Origin: Cylindrobasidium torrendii FP15055 ss-10
Taxonomy: Eukaryota; Basidiomycota; Agaricomycetes; Agaricales; Physalacriaceae
Assembly (NCBI GenBank): GCA_000934385.1
Contig: KN880553.1
Location: forward strand, 1 to 64,000
Direction: 5' to 3'
Length of the DNA: 64,000 nt
The notes under the pieces are model-generated. The model saw only the letters and a program-made list of their open reading frames with translations, did no database searches and was not told where the DNA came from. Below are positions 22,376-33,400 of this stretch, piece by piece. A program made the position numbers and the translations under genes. The first letter of the stretch is position 1. Every line of letters starts with the position of its first letter.

Positions 22376-23245
22376 TCAATCTAGTCCCAATGATTGATGA
22401 AGCATTATGGCGACTGTGCCAGCAGCGTATGTACCTGCTCACAATCATGGTCCGCGCTCACACCGTCATGATTTAGATAACGAAGTCCTCATGGGTTTCC
22501 TACCGAGCCCCGTGGTCCCCCAATCATGTATCCCTTCTCGTCTTCTTGACCCTAACAGTAACCCGACGACTGCAACACAAGTATGTAGCGTAAAACGCAG
22601 AACAATGACACGCTCGATTTGGATATGAAAGAACAGTGACTGCACTGTATCCGACCATCGAAGGTGATCGGACAGGACTGATGGGATACACCCGGCGCAT
22701 CAGTCGAACTACCTCGTTCATCGCACCATAAATACACCATTTTGGCAACACGAAAAACAGTCTATCTGTGTGTGCCATACATCCTGATTGTCGAAATCAG
22801 AGATCTGTATCATTAAAAAGAAGCTTTTGGAGAGTCTAGAGCCGTCGGTTTGACGCGAGTGGGTCATGTTCATTATTGAAGCTCCGCGATCGCCTTTGCG
22901 CGGTGGTATTGCGTGCATAGGGAGTATTCACTTGCAACATTTCGTTCTGACTGCTTGTCCATTCATTAACAAGCCTCTCCAGAGTCTAAAGGTTTTGTGT
23001 GTCCTCATGATTATCACGCTTGCAGCTCAAATTCACTAGATAATGCCCGCCGCATGCATGCGTGAACCCGTGCCACCCACTAGGTTGAGTACTTCAAGTT
23101 CCTTGATCTCCTGTGGATCTAGAAATGCCGAAGACGTCTGATAACGTAAGAAGACGTGGCTCTTTCGCTCATTTTCCCTCCAGGCTCAGGCTTAACCTCC
23201 CACCACCACGATCCGTTCGAACTTGCCCAGCCCATCACTAGCACT
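22376..23245. other. Spacer with repeat copy 1
   Basis: Between DW genes B and C. It contains the first copy of a ~35-bp dispersed repeat (22601-22635). No gene seen. Confidence 0.45.
22600..22636. repeat. Dispersed ~35-bp repeat, copy 1
   Basis: aacaatgacacgctcgattt followed by ggatatgaaagaac. It matches copies near 23589 and 24110 with a few substitutions and occurs only between the DW peptide genes. Confidence 0.6.
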
Positions 23246-23406
23246 ATGCGCTTCTTCGTATTTGTCGTTGCCGCTGTTGTCGCACTCGCCCAAGCAGTGC
23301 CGATCCAGAATCGCGCGCCTCAGGGTGGGCCGCCGCCGCCTCCCGACTGGGTGCGTGGTTTACCACCATTGAACACGTCTTATTCACTGATTCTGCTCTT
23401 TAGTGA
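23246..23406 (+). CDS. Small secreted peptide precursor ('DW' family, gene C)
   Basis: Exon 1 23246-23350 encodes 35 residues. A 53-nt intron follows the Trp codon, and exon 2 is the TGA at 23404-23406. Signal peptide MRFFVFVVAAVVALAQA, then VPIQNR, then APQGGPPPPPDW. Cleavage after Arg23 would give a 12-residue Pro-rich peptide with the family's Asp-Trp end. The N-terminus is very close to that of gene D (MRFLVLVVATLVAFAYGAP), which supports recent duplication, while the mature parts differ completely except for the last two residues. No TATA box is obvious. Confidence 0.75.
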
Positions 23407-23587
23407 ATGATTCCAAGAACTTGAGCTCTCGTATGAATGATTTAATGTTGTCTTTTCCCTCTGGCAGTGTGAGTTTTCTAATCGCGCTCCACAAGTTCGA
23501 GTCGTCCTCATTATTGCCATCGCTCCAGATAGCGCGCTAGGCCCCGACGTTTTGATATCTCCACGATTAACATAGCGCGCACGTAAC

Positions 23588-23624
23588 GTAACAATGGCAC
23601 GCCCAATTTGGATATGCAAGAACG
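23588..23624. repeat. Dispersed ~35-bp repeat, copy 2
   Basis: aacaatggcacgcccaattt then ggatatgcaagaac. It lies 183 bp behind the stop of gene C, compared with ~226 bp for copy 1 behind gene B. Confidence 0.6.
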
Positions 23625-24106
23625 ACCTAGGTCCATAATGTGTTACTGAAAGAGGCACGCTGAATAGACATCAGCAGCCGCTCGATTTTTCCCACGCTCG
23701 CGGCATAGAGGCCCGAGTCGTAATCACGGTATCTATGCTCTCATTGGAACACTCTCGTACCCACAAGCTTTTCTGTTCGCATCGGAGTGAACATTGAACG
23801 GAGCCTGAAAGCGATAACAGACGACCAGGTCATTGGACAAGATGAGGCTTATGAACTGTATCGTAGGTGCCGGTCCGTGGTGCTTTATCCGTAGGAACGG
23901 ATGGTCAAAGATGAAGCCTGTGCGCTCAAGCTCGGATCGTCACAGTGGTGTTCACTCGCAAGATTCGAATAGCATTTCTATCTTTTCCCATATAAACCGC
24001 CTTCTCACCGGTAAATGAAGTAGACATATGAAATGATGGGCAATATCTTGATGTTAAAAGAGCCTCGGCTATCCTCGATTCAAAGATTTTTGATGGCGTC
24101 CTGGTG

Positions 24107-24143
24107 AACAATGGCACGCTCGATCTGGAGATAAAAGAACAAG
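24107..24143. repeat. Dispersed ~35-bp repeat, copy 3
   Basis: aacaatggcacgctcgatct then ggagataaaagaac. It lies ~625 bp upstream of the gene D start, comparable with copy 1 (~645 bp upstream of gene C). Confidence 0.6.
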
Positions 24144-24645
24144 ACGGGTCCAGTGATCGGTGCTCCTTGGGTCTCCAAACCAACACACTCTTTGCTTGCA
24201 ATAGCTTGTGCTGCTAAATTATTCGATCCACTTCCATGCTCACTTTTTGGCCCTTCCTTCAGCTTTTGGAACATCTGGCTGCTCAGGCTTATGCCTCAGG
24301 TACAATTCTCGTCGAATGATATGACGAATGGGGTACATTGAGCATTATTGCGATGTTAGAAACAGTGGAATGTCGTACGACTCTGCTCAGCTATTGCTCG
24401 ATTCACCGGGCGAACATCGCGTACACATTACCCTTTGCGCAAAACCCATCAACATGCAGTGTACAAACGCACGAGAAAGGCAGCCGTTTCCTCTTCTCCG
24501 CCGGAGGGATCCTGCCTGCCTTGAAGGGACCTGACTCTCAGGCCCTCAATTCACCGCGTGCATGTGTGAAGTCTCTTCAGTCGCAATCAGACGCAATGAG
24601 AAGCTGAGATGCACCGGAGAAACGAGAATGATAATCCGTGCAGCA

Positions 24646-24653
24646 TATATAAG
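24646..24653 (+). promoter_or_regulatory. TATA box of DW peptide gene D
   Basis: TATATAAG 87 bp upstream of the ATG at 24733. Confidence 0.6.
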
Positions 24654-24732
24654 AGGCCATTTCTGTTCCTGTTCTACCCAGACTCGACTCACACCACTAC
24701 TACATCGCATAGACCGATTTTTTCTATCCACC

Positions 24733-24891
24733 ATGCGCTTCCTAGTACTCGTCGTCGCAACACTCGTCGCATTCGCCTATGGCGCGCCAACAGAGCCAGA
24801 GCAGCGGGAGCCCCACCCTGGCGTTGAAAACGCTGACTGGGTACGTTGCGCTCCCTACTCAACTGATTCTTTCCTGACAGTACGCTAGTAA
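24733..24891 (+). CDS. Small secreted peptide precursor ('DW' family, gene D)
   Basis: Exon 1 24733-24840 encodes 36 residues. By analogy with its three paralogues, an intron 24841-24888 (gtacgt...gctag) follows the Trp codon and the stop is the TAA at 24889-24891. An alternative acceptor at 24880 would add about 18 residues, so the end is a little less certain here.  Signal peptide MRFLVLVVATLVAFAYG, pro-region APTEPEQR, then EPHPGVENADW, an 11-residue candidate mature peptide with the family's Asp-Trp end. It lies 270 bp from the 3' end of a convergent transcription factor gene. Confidence 0.75.
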
Positions 24892-25160
24892 ATTTCCTCT
24901 CCTTCTGGCGATCACCTACCCGGAGGGCCGGCCGTGAGCGTCAGCGCTATAGCGTACGTTGTTCACTGATGCGCCAGGCTCATGCTCACAGACAACGTAG
25001 TCACCAATTCCCAGTGTTGTCCCCATTAGCCACTATCTCCAACCCATGTACACCTTCCTTTTGTATGAAAATGGCATTTAAATTGGGGCATTACATGGTC
25101 TTGTATATCGATGAACCTCCCAGTCTCTAAAGTACATTTCAGTCATCTATCAGTCCCTTC

Positions 25161-27402
25161 TCATTCATAATCTGGAAGAGACAGATACTCCCTCAAAGCC
25201 AACGATACTTGCTCATTGTCCGACGAGATGCTAGATCCACAGCCCGCCTCCTTTATCTCGTCCAAAATCCCCAGCAGATCGTCCCACAGCCGCAGCGTAT
25301 CATTCGTGCCCGCCATAAGATACAGCCTAATCTGCCAGAACCAGCGCGCAACGACGGCCACTCTGTCCGTCGTTAGCTTTCCCAGCGTCGCGCCAGACTG
25401 CGACTGCAACGCCCACAGTGAGACGTGCGCCAGCCAGTACAGTGCCATCACCTTGTCCGCAATGGGCAGGCGCTGCGGACTCGCCGAACTAATGGCCGTC
25501 CAGATGACCATCCAGTTCTGCAGCATCCGATAAAACCGCGAGGCTTCATCCGCCTCCATAGGCGCCGTCTCGCATCTCTGGGCATACTGGGTTATCGTCA
25601 CGTTGATAACGCAATTGATATACGAGATGAGAGTGAGTGCGTTCCGGCAGTTGAAGCGTCCCAGGAGTGGCGCGCTCTCCTCCAGGTCAGCCGTCTCGAG
25701 AAGGTATACGACTTGGAGGAGTGAAACCTCTGGAATCGACGTCGTAGGTGACGAGCAGACGAGCGAGTACCATTCTTGTGCCGAACGCGCCTCCCAGAGA
25801 TCGCGATTGCAAATGAGGGGAACGTCTGTCTCGTGAGCCGCAAGTAGTGGTGGACTGCCCCAGACCACGCTATGGCAGTTGTCGACCTCGAAGGCTAGCG
25901 CGATAACCCTGAACTTAATCAGCTTTGGGTACGAATGCAGTGGTGGATGGTGGCCTACCTTTTGGCACTCTCATAAGTTACCCAGTCCATCCAGACAGCC
26001 TCCACATCTTCAATAACATAGGGCAGAGACCAGGTCTGCACGAAGTCGATCAATCGCGACTCGCGGACCATCTGACTTTGAGTAAGCCAATGTTTGTCGA
26101 AAACACACGAGCCAACGTACCAGGGCAACACTGCCGTGAAGGAATCGAGTGACCTTCCGCACTTCTGGGGATGCATAGAGCTGCACAACCTTCTGAGTCA
26201 TGATCACAGCAGCAGCAAGTGCGATTTGCTGTCGCAAATTGCCCTGAGCCTCAAGCTAAGCGCGTCACATTAAGCCGGGACGATAATCAAAGAACAAAGG
26301 AAACTGACCATTTCCCGCGCGCCAGTGTAATGCATCTCTGTTATAACATCGACAACAAAACGCGAGGCAAACTCGGTGTCTTGGGCGTGGACAGAGCCAC
26401 ACGCCTGCATCGCCCGCCGCGTACTTGGCGGAAAAAAGCCAAGATCGCGCGAGGAATGGTGGAAAAGTGGGACAAGCAGGGACTCGGAAAAGTTGATTTG
26501 GAACAGTCTTTCTATAGGGCGGAAAGGGAGCGTGAGAGACAATTCTTGGAGACGAGTGGCTGTTCAAATACATACCATATTCTGCCTCTATGGAAGGTCG
26601 AGCCAATATCATATTTGGCATGGCGCCCCCGTGCCGCGCCTCGACGCAGGTCCGGTCACTGCTGGTATCGCTGTGCTGCGACTGGGGACTCTGGCTCTGA
26701 TGTCCCCGTTCGATGGGGGATACCACCGCGGAAGTTGGTGTATCACTTGGAGGGGTAATGGCAGTTTCGACTGTGGGGACGTCTTCCGGGGTTGCTGTCC
26801 GTTTCTTCCTGCGAAGCTTGTACACGCAGAGCCTTCCTTGCACTGCACAAGGCCCACACCTGGGTTTCTGCATATCGCAGCCGTCGCTTGCATGGGCACA
26901 TGCCTTTAGGTTTGAATTGAGATTTGATACGGGGCAACGATACCCAAAGGACACACCTCGCATGACACTGGGGGAGGGGGAGGACGAGGGGTGCTTGCAG
27001 AGCTAGTCACGATGAATAAGGGAATGCTATGCAGAATCAGGACGCACCTTCCGTCACAGGTCTTCATATGGCGCTTGAGCACATCTCTCCGAGTAAATCC
27101 AGCCTGGCAGTACTGGAGAAAATGATTAGGGCCTAGGTTGACCCCGTTGCCAGATGGACAGTACCTCGCATGTATGACGCCGGTTCTGGGAGTCTTTTGG
27201 ATGTTAGAAACGAGGGAAGTCCACTTGGGGAGGATGCGGACGGACGTGAGAGCATATGGCGCTGTAGATGGTTCATTCTTGTGTACATGCCCTCGCAGAC
27301 GGGGCATTTTAGGGTTTTTGGGAGGACAGGAATGTTGCCGTTGTGGTTTGTGCGCGATGTGCGGAACACCGAAGCGGCGGGGCGAGGAATCGCCTCTGTC
27401 AT
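25161..27402 (-). CDS. C2H2/Zn2Cys6 transcription factor, paralogue 1
   Basis: Nine minus-strand exons: 27402-27246, 27193-27165, 27112-27048, 26993-26957, 26903-26576, 26511-26309, 26255-26121, 26071-25959 and 25908-25161. They give 604 residues. The N-terminus combines two C2H2-type fingers (CPVC...H49-x3-H53, then CEYC...H77-x3-C81, the last ligand being Cys) with a GAL4-type Zn2Cys6 cluster at residues 95-122 (CEAC, CDMQKPRCGPC, GRLC). A Ser/Thr/Pro-rich linker and a long helical region follow, as in fungal regulators with a fungal_trans-like middle domain. It should be a nuclear DNA-binding regulator; its targets are unknown. A paralogue at 40712-43004 has identical lengths for six of the nine exons. 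It lies tail-to-tail with DW peptide gene D and upstream-adjacent to an MFS permease. Confidence 0.9.
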
Positions 27403-27873
27403 GGTGGCCAGATAGTGATGATGGTCGAAGTAAGAAACAGAAAGGCTCTGCGGCTGAGTCTCAAGTCCCCGACGGTCCTGGTCGCCGATCGTGCCAATCC
27501 GGTGATCCTGATCCGGTAAAGGTTGTAATCCGTTCCGCCGGTTGGATATCCTATTCTGGACCGAGATAAAATGCAATTCAAATTATTATTGTGCCACTGA
27601 CATAAATTTGTGCGGAACAGGACAAGGAGCAATTTGTTCGTGTACTAAAAACTCTCAAACAAACTTCAGGATGGTGGCAAGCACGTTCACAAAGGTAATC
27701 TATCAAGATCTCGAAGCGGAGCCCAAATTCTTCTCTAAGATCTGGGGAAAAAACTCGAGCTGTCCACCCCTCAAATCACGCGACGTGCGTGAGCCCGGAC
27801 AATCTAATGATCACATTGGTATTACCTAACAATTACTTGGTATGGGGACTCCATCGCTCGATGTGCCTTTGTG
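27403..27873. other. Promoter region of transcription factor 1
   Basis: 471 bp upstream of the minus-strand transcription factor and downstream of the MFS permease 3' end. No gene seen. Confidence 0.45.
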
Positions 27874-30088
27874 CTATCCCATGTACCGGAAATTTGGTGC
27901 CTACAGCTAGGTTAGTGGAATGTCATTCCAGTTAATTCAGGGAAAGTTACCTTGTCCGCTAGTTCCCTTGTGTCCACCGAAACATCCGGGTCTGGTTTTC
28001 CATGCAGGGAGTCTCTCCGTGCATTGTCCCATTTGTACGATACCTAGTATATTCAATAGGTCAAAGTCGATATCAGAGGCAAAAAACATACGTGTAAAAA
28101 AACACAACACAGAGCAGCAAGAAGCTCGAGAGCGCAGCAAATGGCGAACCCGCGACTGTGGAATGTGAGAGAACCGTCGACGGTGGTATGGCGTAAGTCA
28201 GACACACGTATACTTTGGTCCATCCGCCTTCGGATAGATGTGCGACCCCAGGATACTGCCACACTGGCCGATGGCCATAAACATAGGGATGCCCGTCGCC
28301 TTCTTGGTCTCCGACCCTAGGTTATGTGCATCTGGAGGGTACACCATGTCAGTCTCCACTGTCGAATGCTTGAGGAGAAAAAACTTACACCAGGCAATGA
28401 TGATTCCAATCGAGGTGTAGGTCCCAGTGGTCAAGCAGAACGTCGCAAAGTACCGTGCGCCGTTGTTGTCTTCGACCGTCAAAAGAATGCTATTATAGGT
28501 GAGAACAGAGCGACAGTCGCAGATGCAGACGTACATGTATCCTATCGCGCCAATGCACGACGATCCGGCCATGAAGAGGCCTCGCGTTTGCAGACGGTCT
28601 GTGACATACGAAACCATGGACATCACGACTGCCGCAACGGCGTAAGGTGGCACAGTCATCAGTTGGGCAAGCGCATCGGCTATACCAACCACATCCTCAG
28701 CCTCGATTCATGCATAGGAAGATTTAAAACCCACTGTATCCAAAGGTTTTGATGATAGTAGGCAAAAACGCCGAGATGCTCGCTAAAGCACAGTTCAATC
28801 CGAAGAAAATGACCCCGCCGGTGTATACCCTCCAATCCTTGAACGCCATCCAGATGTGTGCTGTACAGTTACTCAGAATCATTCACTACCGCTTTCAATA
28901 TCGGTCCGGCTCGCACCTCTATTCACTGTATACCCAACATCCCCACGAGCGACTTTGTGCATCCGATGGAGCGCAATCTCACGCTCGCGTTCAGTGAGCA
29001 GCTTTGTACGTTCCGGGCGATTAGGCAACAGAGCCACTGTTAGGACTCCTAGGATCACAGCCGGAATGCCCTGCCAGTGATCTGTTAGTAGGATGTCATG
29101 TGACCGCGATGTGGGGAAGACGCGCACCTCGATAATGAACAAGAGCCTCCAGTTTGAGATACTAGACTCGATTTGATTCACGCCGAACGCAATGAGACCA
29201 CCAAACGCGCCTGCTACGGCGGCGAATCCGAACCAGTATGCCATCTGATTCGGTATGAGTGGTGGTACTACTACTCGACGAGTGAATTGTGCGTACGCGT
29301 AGCCCCATTTCATGTTTTGTGTAAAAGAGCGCTGTTGAAGATCATCAGGCGTGTATCGTGGTGCGGAAAGATAACACACAGTAATACAATGGAATACCAG
29401 GTCCAAAGCACCCCTCAAAGAGTCCCATAAACACGCGTGCAGAGACGAGCCCGCCAAAATTGAAGGCTGTCGCCATCAGCGTCGATGCAAGCCCCCAGCC
29501 CACGGCAGCGCTTGCTATCCAGAAATGAGGCGGGAACATCTTCGACGCGATGCTTGCGGGTATTTGAAATAGGATCTAGAAGCGAAATGAGCAAGTTGAG
29601 ACTCCGAGTCAAGTGAAGTGAGCAGAGAAAAGACGCACATACGAGAAGAAGAAGGCAGAGTTCACCCAGTCGAAGTAGTATCCAGACTCGTCCCCGCCCA
29701 GCACGTCCTCTGGGAGACCTTGCAGACGCGCATTCCCCAGGTTAGACCGGTCAAGGTCTGGCACGCGAAAGAGGTATCAGTGACCCTTCTTCCATGCAAA
29801 CCAGGGGATTGGAAAGAAAAAGAGAAGAGGAGGAAGGTGGTTCTCAGAAGAAGATACCACCAGCCACCTCTCAGATTGGATTGAATTGAAACAAGGAAAA
29901 GAGAAAACGCGAGTGTACGTACAAGCAAATAGATAGAGCAAGCATGTCATCGGCAGGATGTAGGAATCCAACTTGCGCACGAGATGACGCTCCTCTACCT
30001 CCGTTATAGGCTTGCTCATGCCGATGATGGAGCTCGAGGAAGCGTTGCGGTCCTCAGATTCGGAGGCGGCTTTTGCATCGTTGTCCAT
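27874..30088 (-). CDS. MFS permease, anion:cation symporter (Dal5/Tna1-like)
   Basis: Thirteen minus-strand exons: 30088-29923, 29757-29639, 29575-29380, 29331-29297, 29244-29128, 29070-28917, 28860-28735, 28679-28535, 28489-28389, 28331-28208, 28155-28092, 28043-27951 and 27900-27874. They give 488 residues, normal for the family. The protein has the ACS hallmarks: LYLFAYLDRSNLGNARLQGL at the first span, the signature region GWGLASTLMATAFNFGGLVSARVFMGLFEG, YYSLFYTKHEMGLRMAYWFG, a central LPNRPERTKLLTEREREIA loop and the end DNARRDSLHGKPDP. Homologues take up allantoate, nicotinate, pantothenate and other carboxylates with protons at the plasma membrane. The substrate cannot be deduced from sequence. 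It is transcribed in the same direction as transcription factor 1, which might regulate it; that is only a neighbourhood inference. Confidence 0.92.
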
Positions 30089-30414
30089 GGTGGGAAGAAC
30101 ACAGGATCAATACGAATTCCGACTGGAGTCCTTGTACTTTTAACTCAGGCAGCTGTTGGCCGGCCTTTTTGGCGGAACGAAATCATCGTAGAGTGGAAGT
30201 TTGACATCGGCGTGGAGTGGTGCCGGGAGGGCGTGCATCGTCGGAACTACTCGGCCGACAACCGCCACTCACGAAAAAGGTAAGCATGGTAAGAACGGCG
30301 TCATTTTTTAGTGACGGAGATGGTGGGTTTGCTGATTACAAAGCGAGACTTGCCTCCTAACCCGGAAAATTTACAAGCAAAGACGATTCGAATAACTACT
30401 AGAGAATAAAGATA
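30089..30414. other. Promoter of MFS permease
   Basis: 326 bp between the permease start and the 3' end of the WDR59-like gene. No gene seen. Confidence 0.45.
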
Positions 30415-33400
30415 CTACAATTTACAACTACATCCACACCCCGTTGGGCATCCTGTCGCAGCATCCAGCTTACGGCTGCATGAGATATGGATGACATGTA
30501 AACAGCTCATACAACTTCTTGATAGACCTAAGAATGAGGTTTAGGTTGCAGGAACACTGTCGTTCAAATTAGTTCACACACCTTTCACGGGAAGTTGACA
30601 CGCCGCACACGCCGGACTAGTAGACGGTCGGAGACACGTCGTACAAGTAAACGCTTTCGAGTCCGGTGGGAGCGTCGCCCGACATGATGAACACAACCTC
30701 GTCACCCCAATCTCATGTTCTCCCTTCTCACCCTCCAAGTAGGGTTGTACAACTTTCAAAAGCTCCAACCGCTTCTCAAACATCTCCCACCGGAAGAGGA
30801 TTTCCGCATACACATTCACATACCGCGCCATCCTTGCCACGTCCTCGTCTGTCCACACGTCCTTCTCTGGGTCCTTCTCTGGCAACGTCTCCATCAGCGG
30901 CGGATGAAAGACGATCTTCTTCACCATTGGTCCCCCAGCCCCAGTGGTTGTCGTCGCTGTCAACGTCGACATCACACTCTTCGATGGACTAAACGACACC
31001 GCACTATTCCTTCTTTGTTGCTCGTTCCAGCTCTTGCTCAGCGGCGCCCCAAGCACACTTCCCCCACTCCCTGGCGCTCCAGTGCTTGGATTACTCTTGC
31101 GATGTGGTGGCTGCGGCGAAAAGGGCTCGCGCTGCGCATGGGCTGCAGGAATGGGGATACTTCCTGTACCCGTCACCCGACTCAATGAACTCGACCGACT
31201 CGACTCTACAGGCGTCATCAACGCCCCATCCATCCCGCCTGGCAACTTCTCCGCTATGAACTGCTTGACATTGCTCGTGTTAAACAAGCTCGACCATGAC
31301 CCCGTACGCGACGCCGATGTAACGCTCGCAGACGCCGGTATGGGGGGCGTCCAATGTGGTGATTTAGGTGATTGCGGTCGTGACTGCAGACGGGAAATGG
31401 GATGGCTGTTCTGCGCCCGTTGTTGGCGTCGGAGGCTAAAGTAGTCGAGCCCAAAAGCGTCTGAATGAGTCGAACGAAATGGTGACTGCGTTGGCATACT
31501 AGGTGTCGGAAGAGTAACACAGGCAGGGGGTAAGAAGGTTTGAAGGATGATCATGGAAACCATCCCCAAAAGCTGTATGTCCTTCCTGAGTCCAAGCTCA
31601 AAGACTCTGTGGCTGGTCAGTCACTGCATTGACGAACCAACGGCAAACGTACAATCGCTTTGCGAGCTGCCATAAAATTGTGCTACGCTCGCGTGCCTCT
31701 ATCTCCACGCCTGCATCTACAAAGTTTAAGATGCTCTTGAGTGTCAAAAAGACCCTGGCATGGTCATATCTGCCGTACTTGACCGCCACTTCGGCGTTCC
31801 GTGAACATAGTGCTGGTAAGTCCACCACAGGTACTCCAACCGTAGCCTTCTCCCCATCCTTCCCTACACCTATGACACTGAAGACGTATCCTTCCGCCAC
31901 CTTGCGATCCGGTCCTGCAATAGTCGACGTATTTAGGAGAAGCAATGTGCTCCTGCTGACGGGAACCACATATCTATCCCGATCATCCTTCTTGCCATCC
32001 TGGAACCCTCCGCGGAACTGCTCCTGGCTGAAGGTCAAGAAGTTCGTCATGATCCTCGACATTGTGTCCTCGGCACCCCTACGCGCAGGCAATGAGCTGC
32101 CAGGGTGTGACCCAATATGAGATCCTGGTGTGCCGTCGAAATCTAGTGAAGCGTTCTCGAGAGCACGAAGGGCGTCCGTAGCAAGCGAAGGCGACTTGTA
32201 CAGATTTGGCCGGTCTTGAGGTGATTCCTCGGGTGACATAGGCTTCGGCGGTGCGAGTTTAGCCCCAGGAATGACACGAACAATTCGGGGCGGCGCGCGA
32301 GAAAACTTGATAAGGCTCCCTGAAAACATCCATGTCAAGCCCATCCTAAATGAGAAGCTAAACACTCACCATCCGGACCAAAGCTACCTTGGCTTGTCCG
32401 CGGCTCCGCTAAGTTCTTGTTGTTTCTCATCAGGGCAGCTGTGAACTCTCTCTCATCTCTCTTCGCATTCCCATTGGTCTCTTCATCGCTCGACTCGTCG
32501 TCCAATCCGACCTGTTGCTTATCATCCGCGTCCATATCCTCATTCTTGAATATCAGAAATCGCAGGCAAGCCAGGAGACATGGACGTCGTGATTCTCGAA
32601 GATGCTTGAGTTTCCGGAGTATACGTGCACGGTCGTTGATACTGATGAGCGGGTTTTGGTCCAAGCTAACCGTGGGCGTTCCCTCAGGTCCCTCATCGGG
32701 ATATTCTTTCGGAAAGGTAAAGGTGACACGCATGAAGACGAACACAGTGGACGATTGCCCCCAAGGCCCGTGCAAGCCGATGGTGCAGAACCGCTTCTTC
32801 GAAGTAAGCTCGTGCTTCTCCAGCTTGACCCTATGCGGCGCAAGTTTGGTCACTGTGGAGGTAATCCTACGGAATGGTCAGCTTGCTTCCTCCAGAAAGG
32901 TGCTGAGACATACTCGTCCTGCAGCGTCTCCCTTGTCTCCTCGATGTTCATTATGCCACTTCGACTTCGACTCTCACTCCGTCTGCGTTCAGTCTCATCG
33001 CCAGGTCTCGAGACTGAGCTCATTCGACTAGCAGTAGCACTATTATCACTTCCGCCGTTGCTACCACTGCCGCGCCGGCGGTCCTCCACTTTGACACTGG
33101 CGAGCCAGGTGAGGCCATCGACAACCGAGCGCCCCGTGGACTTGCTCATGCTCATAGGACCACGAGTCATCTTCGGGGCCTTCATTTGGTGTGCCCCAGG
33201 ACGGAGTGCGGGGATGCTGGGATGCATGGTAAGCAGCGGTGCGGGTCCAGCACGAACTTCGGCCAGAATAGAGCGATGTCCAATAGGCGCAGAAAACGAG
33301 GGTGTATCTTTCGACGGATGAGGAAGCGTGCGGTAAGAGATGGTAGACTCAGGGTCCCAATCCAGAGGAGGGGGAGGCGAATACCCAATATTCTGTTATA

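Larger units (their letters stand above)
23407..24732. other. Spacer with repeat copies 2 and 3
   Basis: 1.3 kb between DW genes C and D with two copies of the ~35-bp repeat. The presence of an extra repeat copy could mark a lost family member, but I find no recognisable remnant of a signal peptide plus Asp-Trp. Confidence 0.4.

Noticed and set aside
19945..24891. DW peptides as basidiomycete mating pheromones or MSDIN-type cyclic peptides
   Set aside because: Mating pheromone precursors end in a CaaX box and lack signal peptides; MSDIN precursors lack signal peptides and have a conserved Pro-flanked core. None of this applies here. No STE3-like receptor or prolyl oligopeptidase is in the window.
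25161..30088. Biosynthetic gene cluster made of transcription factor, permease and DW peptides
   Set aside because: No tailoring enzyme lies between them, and the neighbours include housekeeping genes; proximity alone is not enough.
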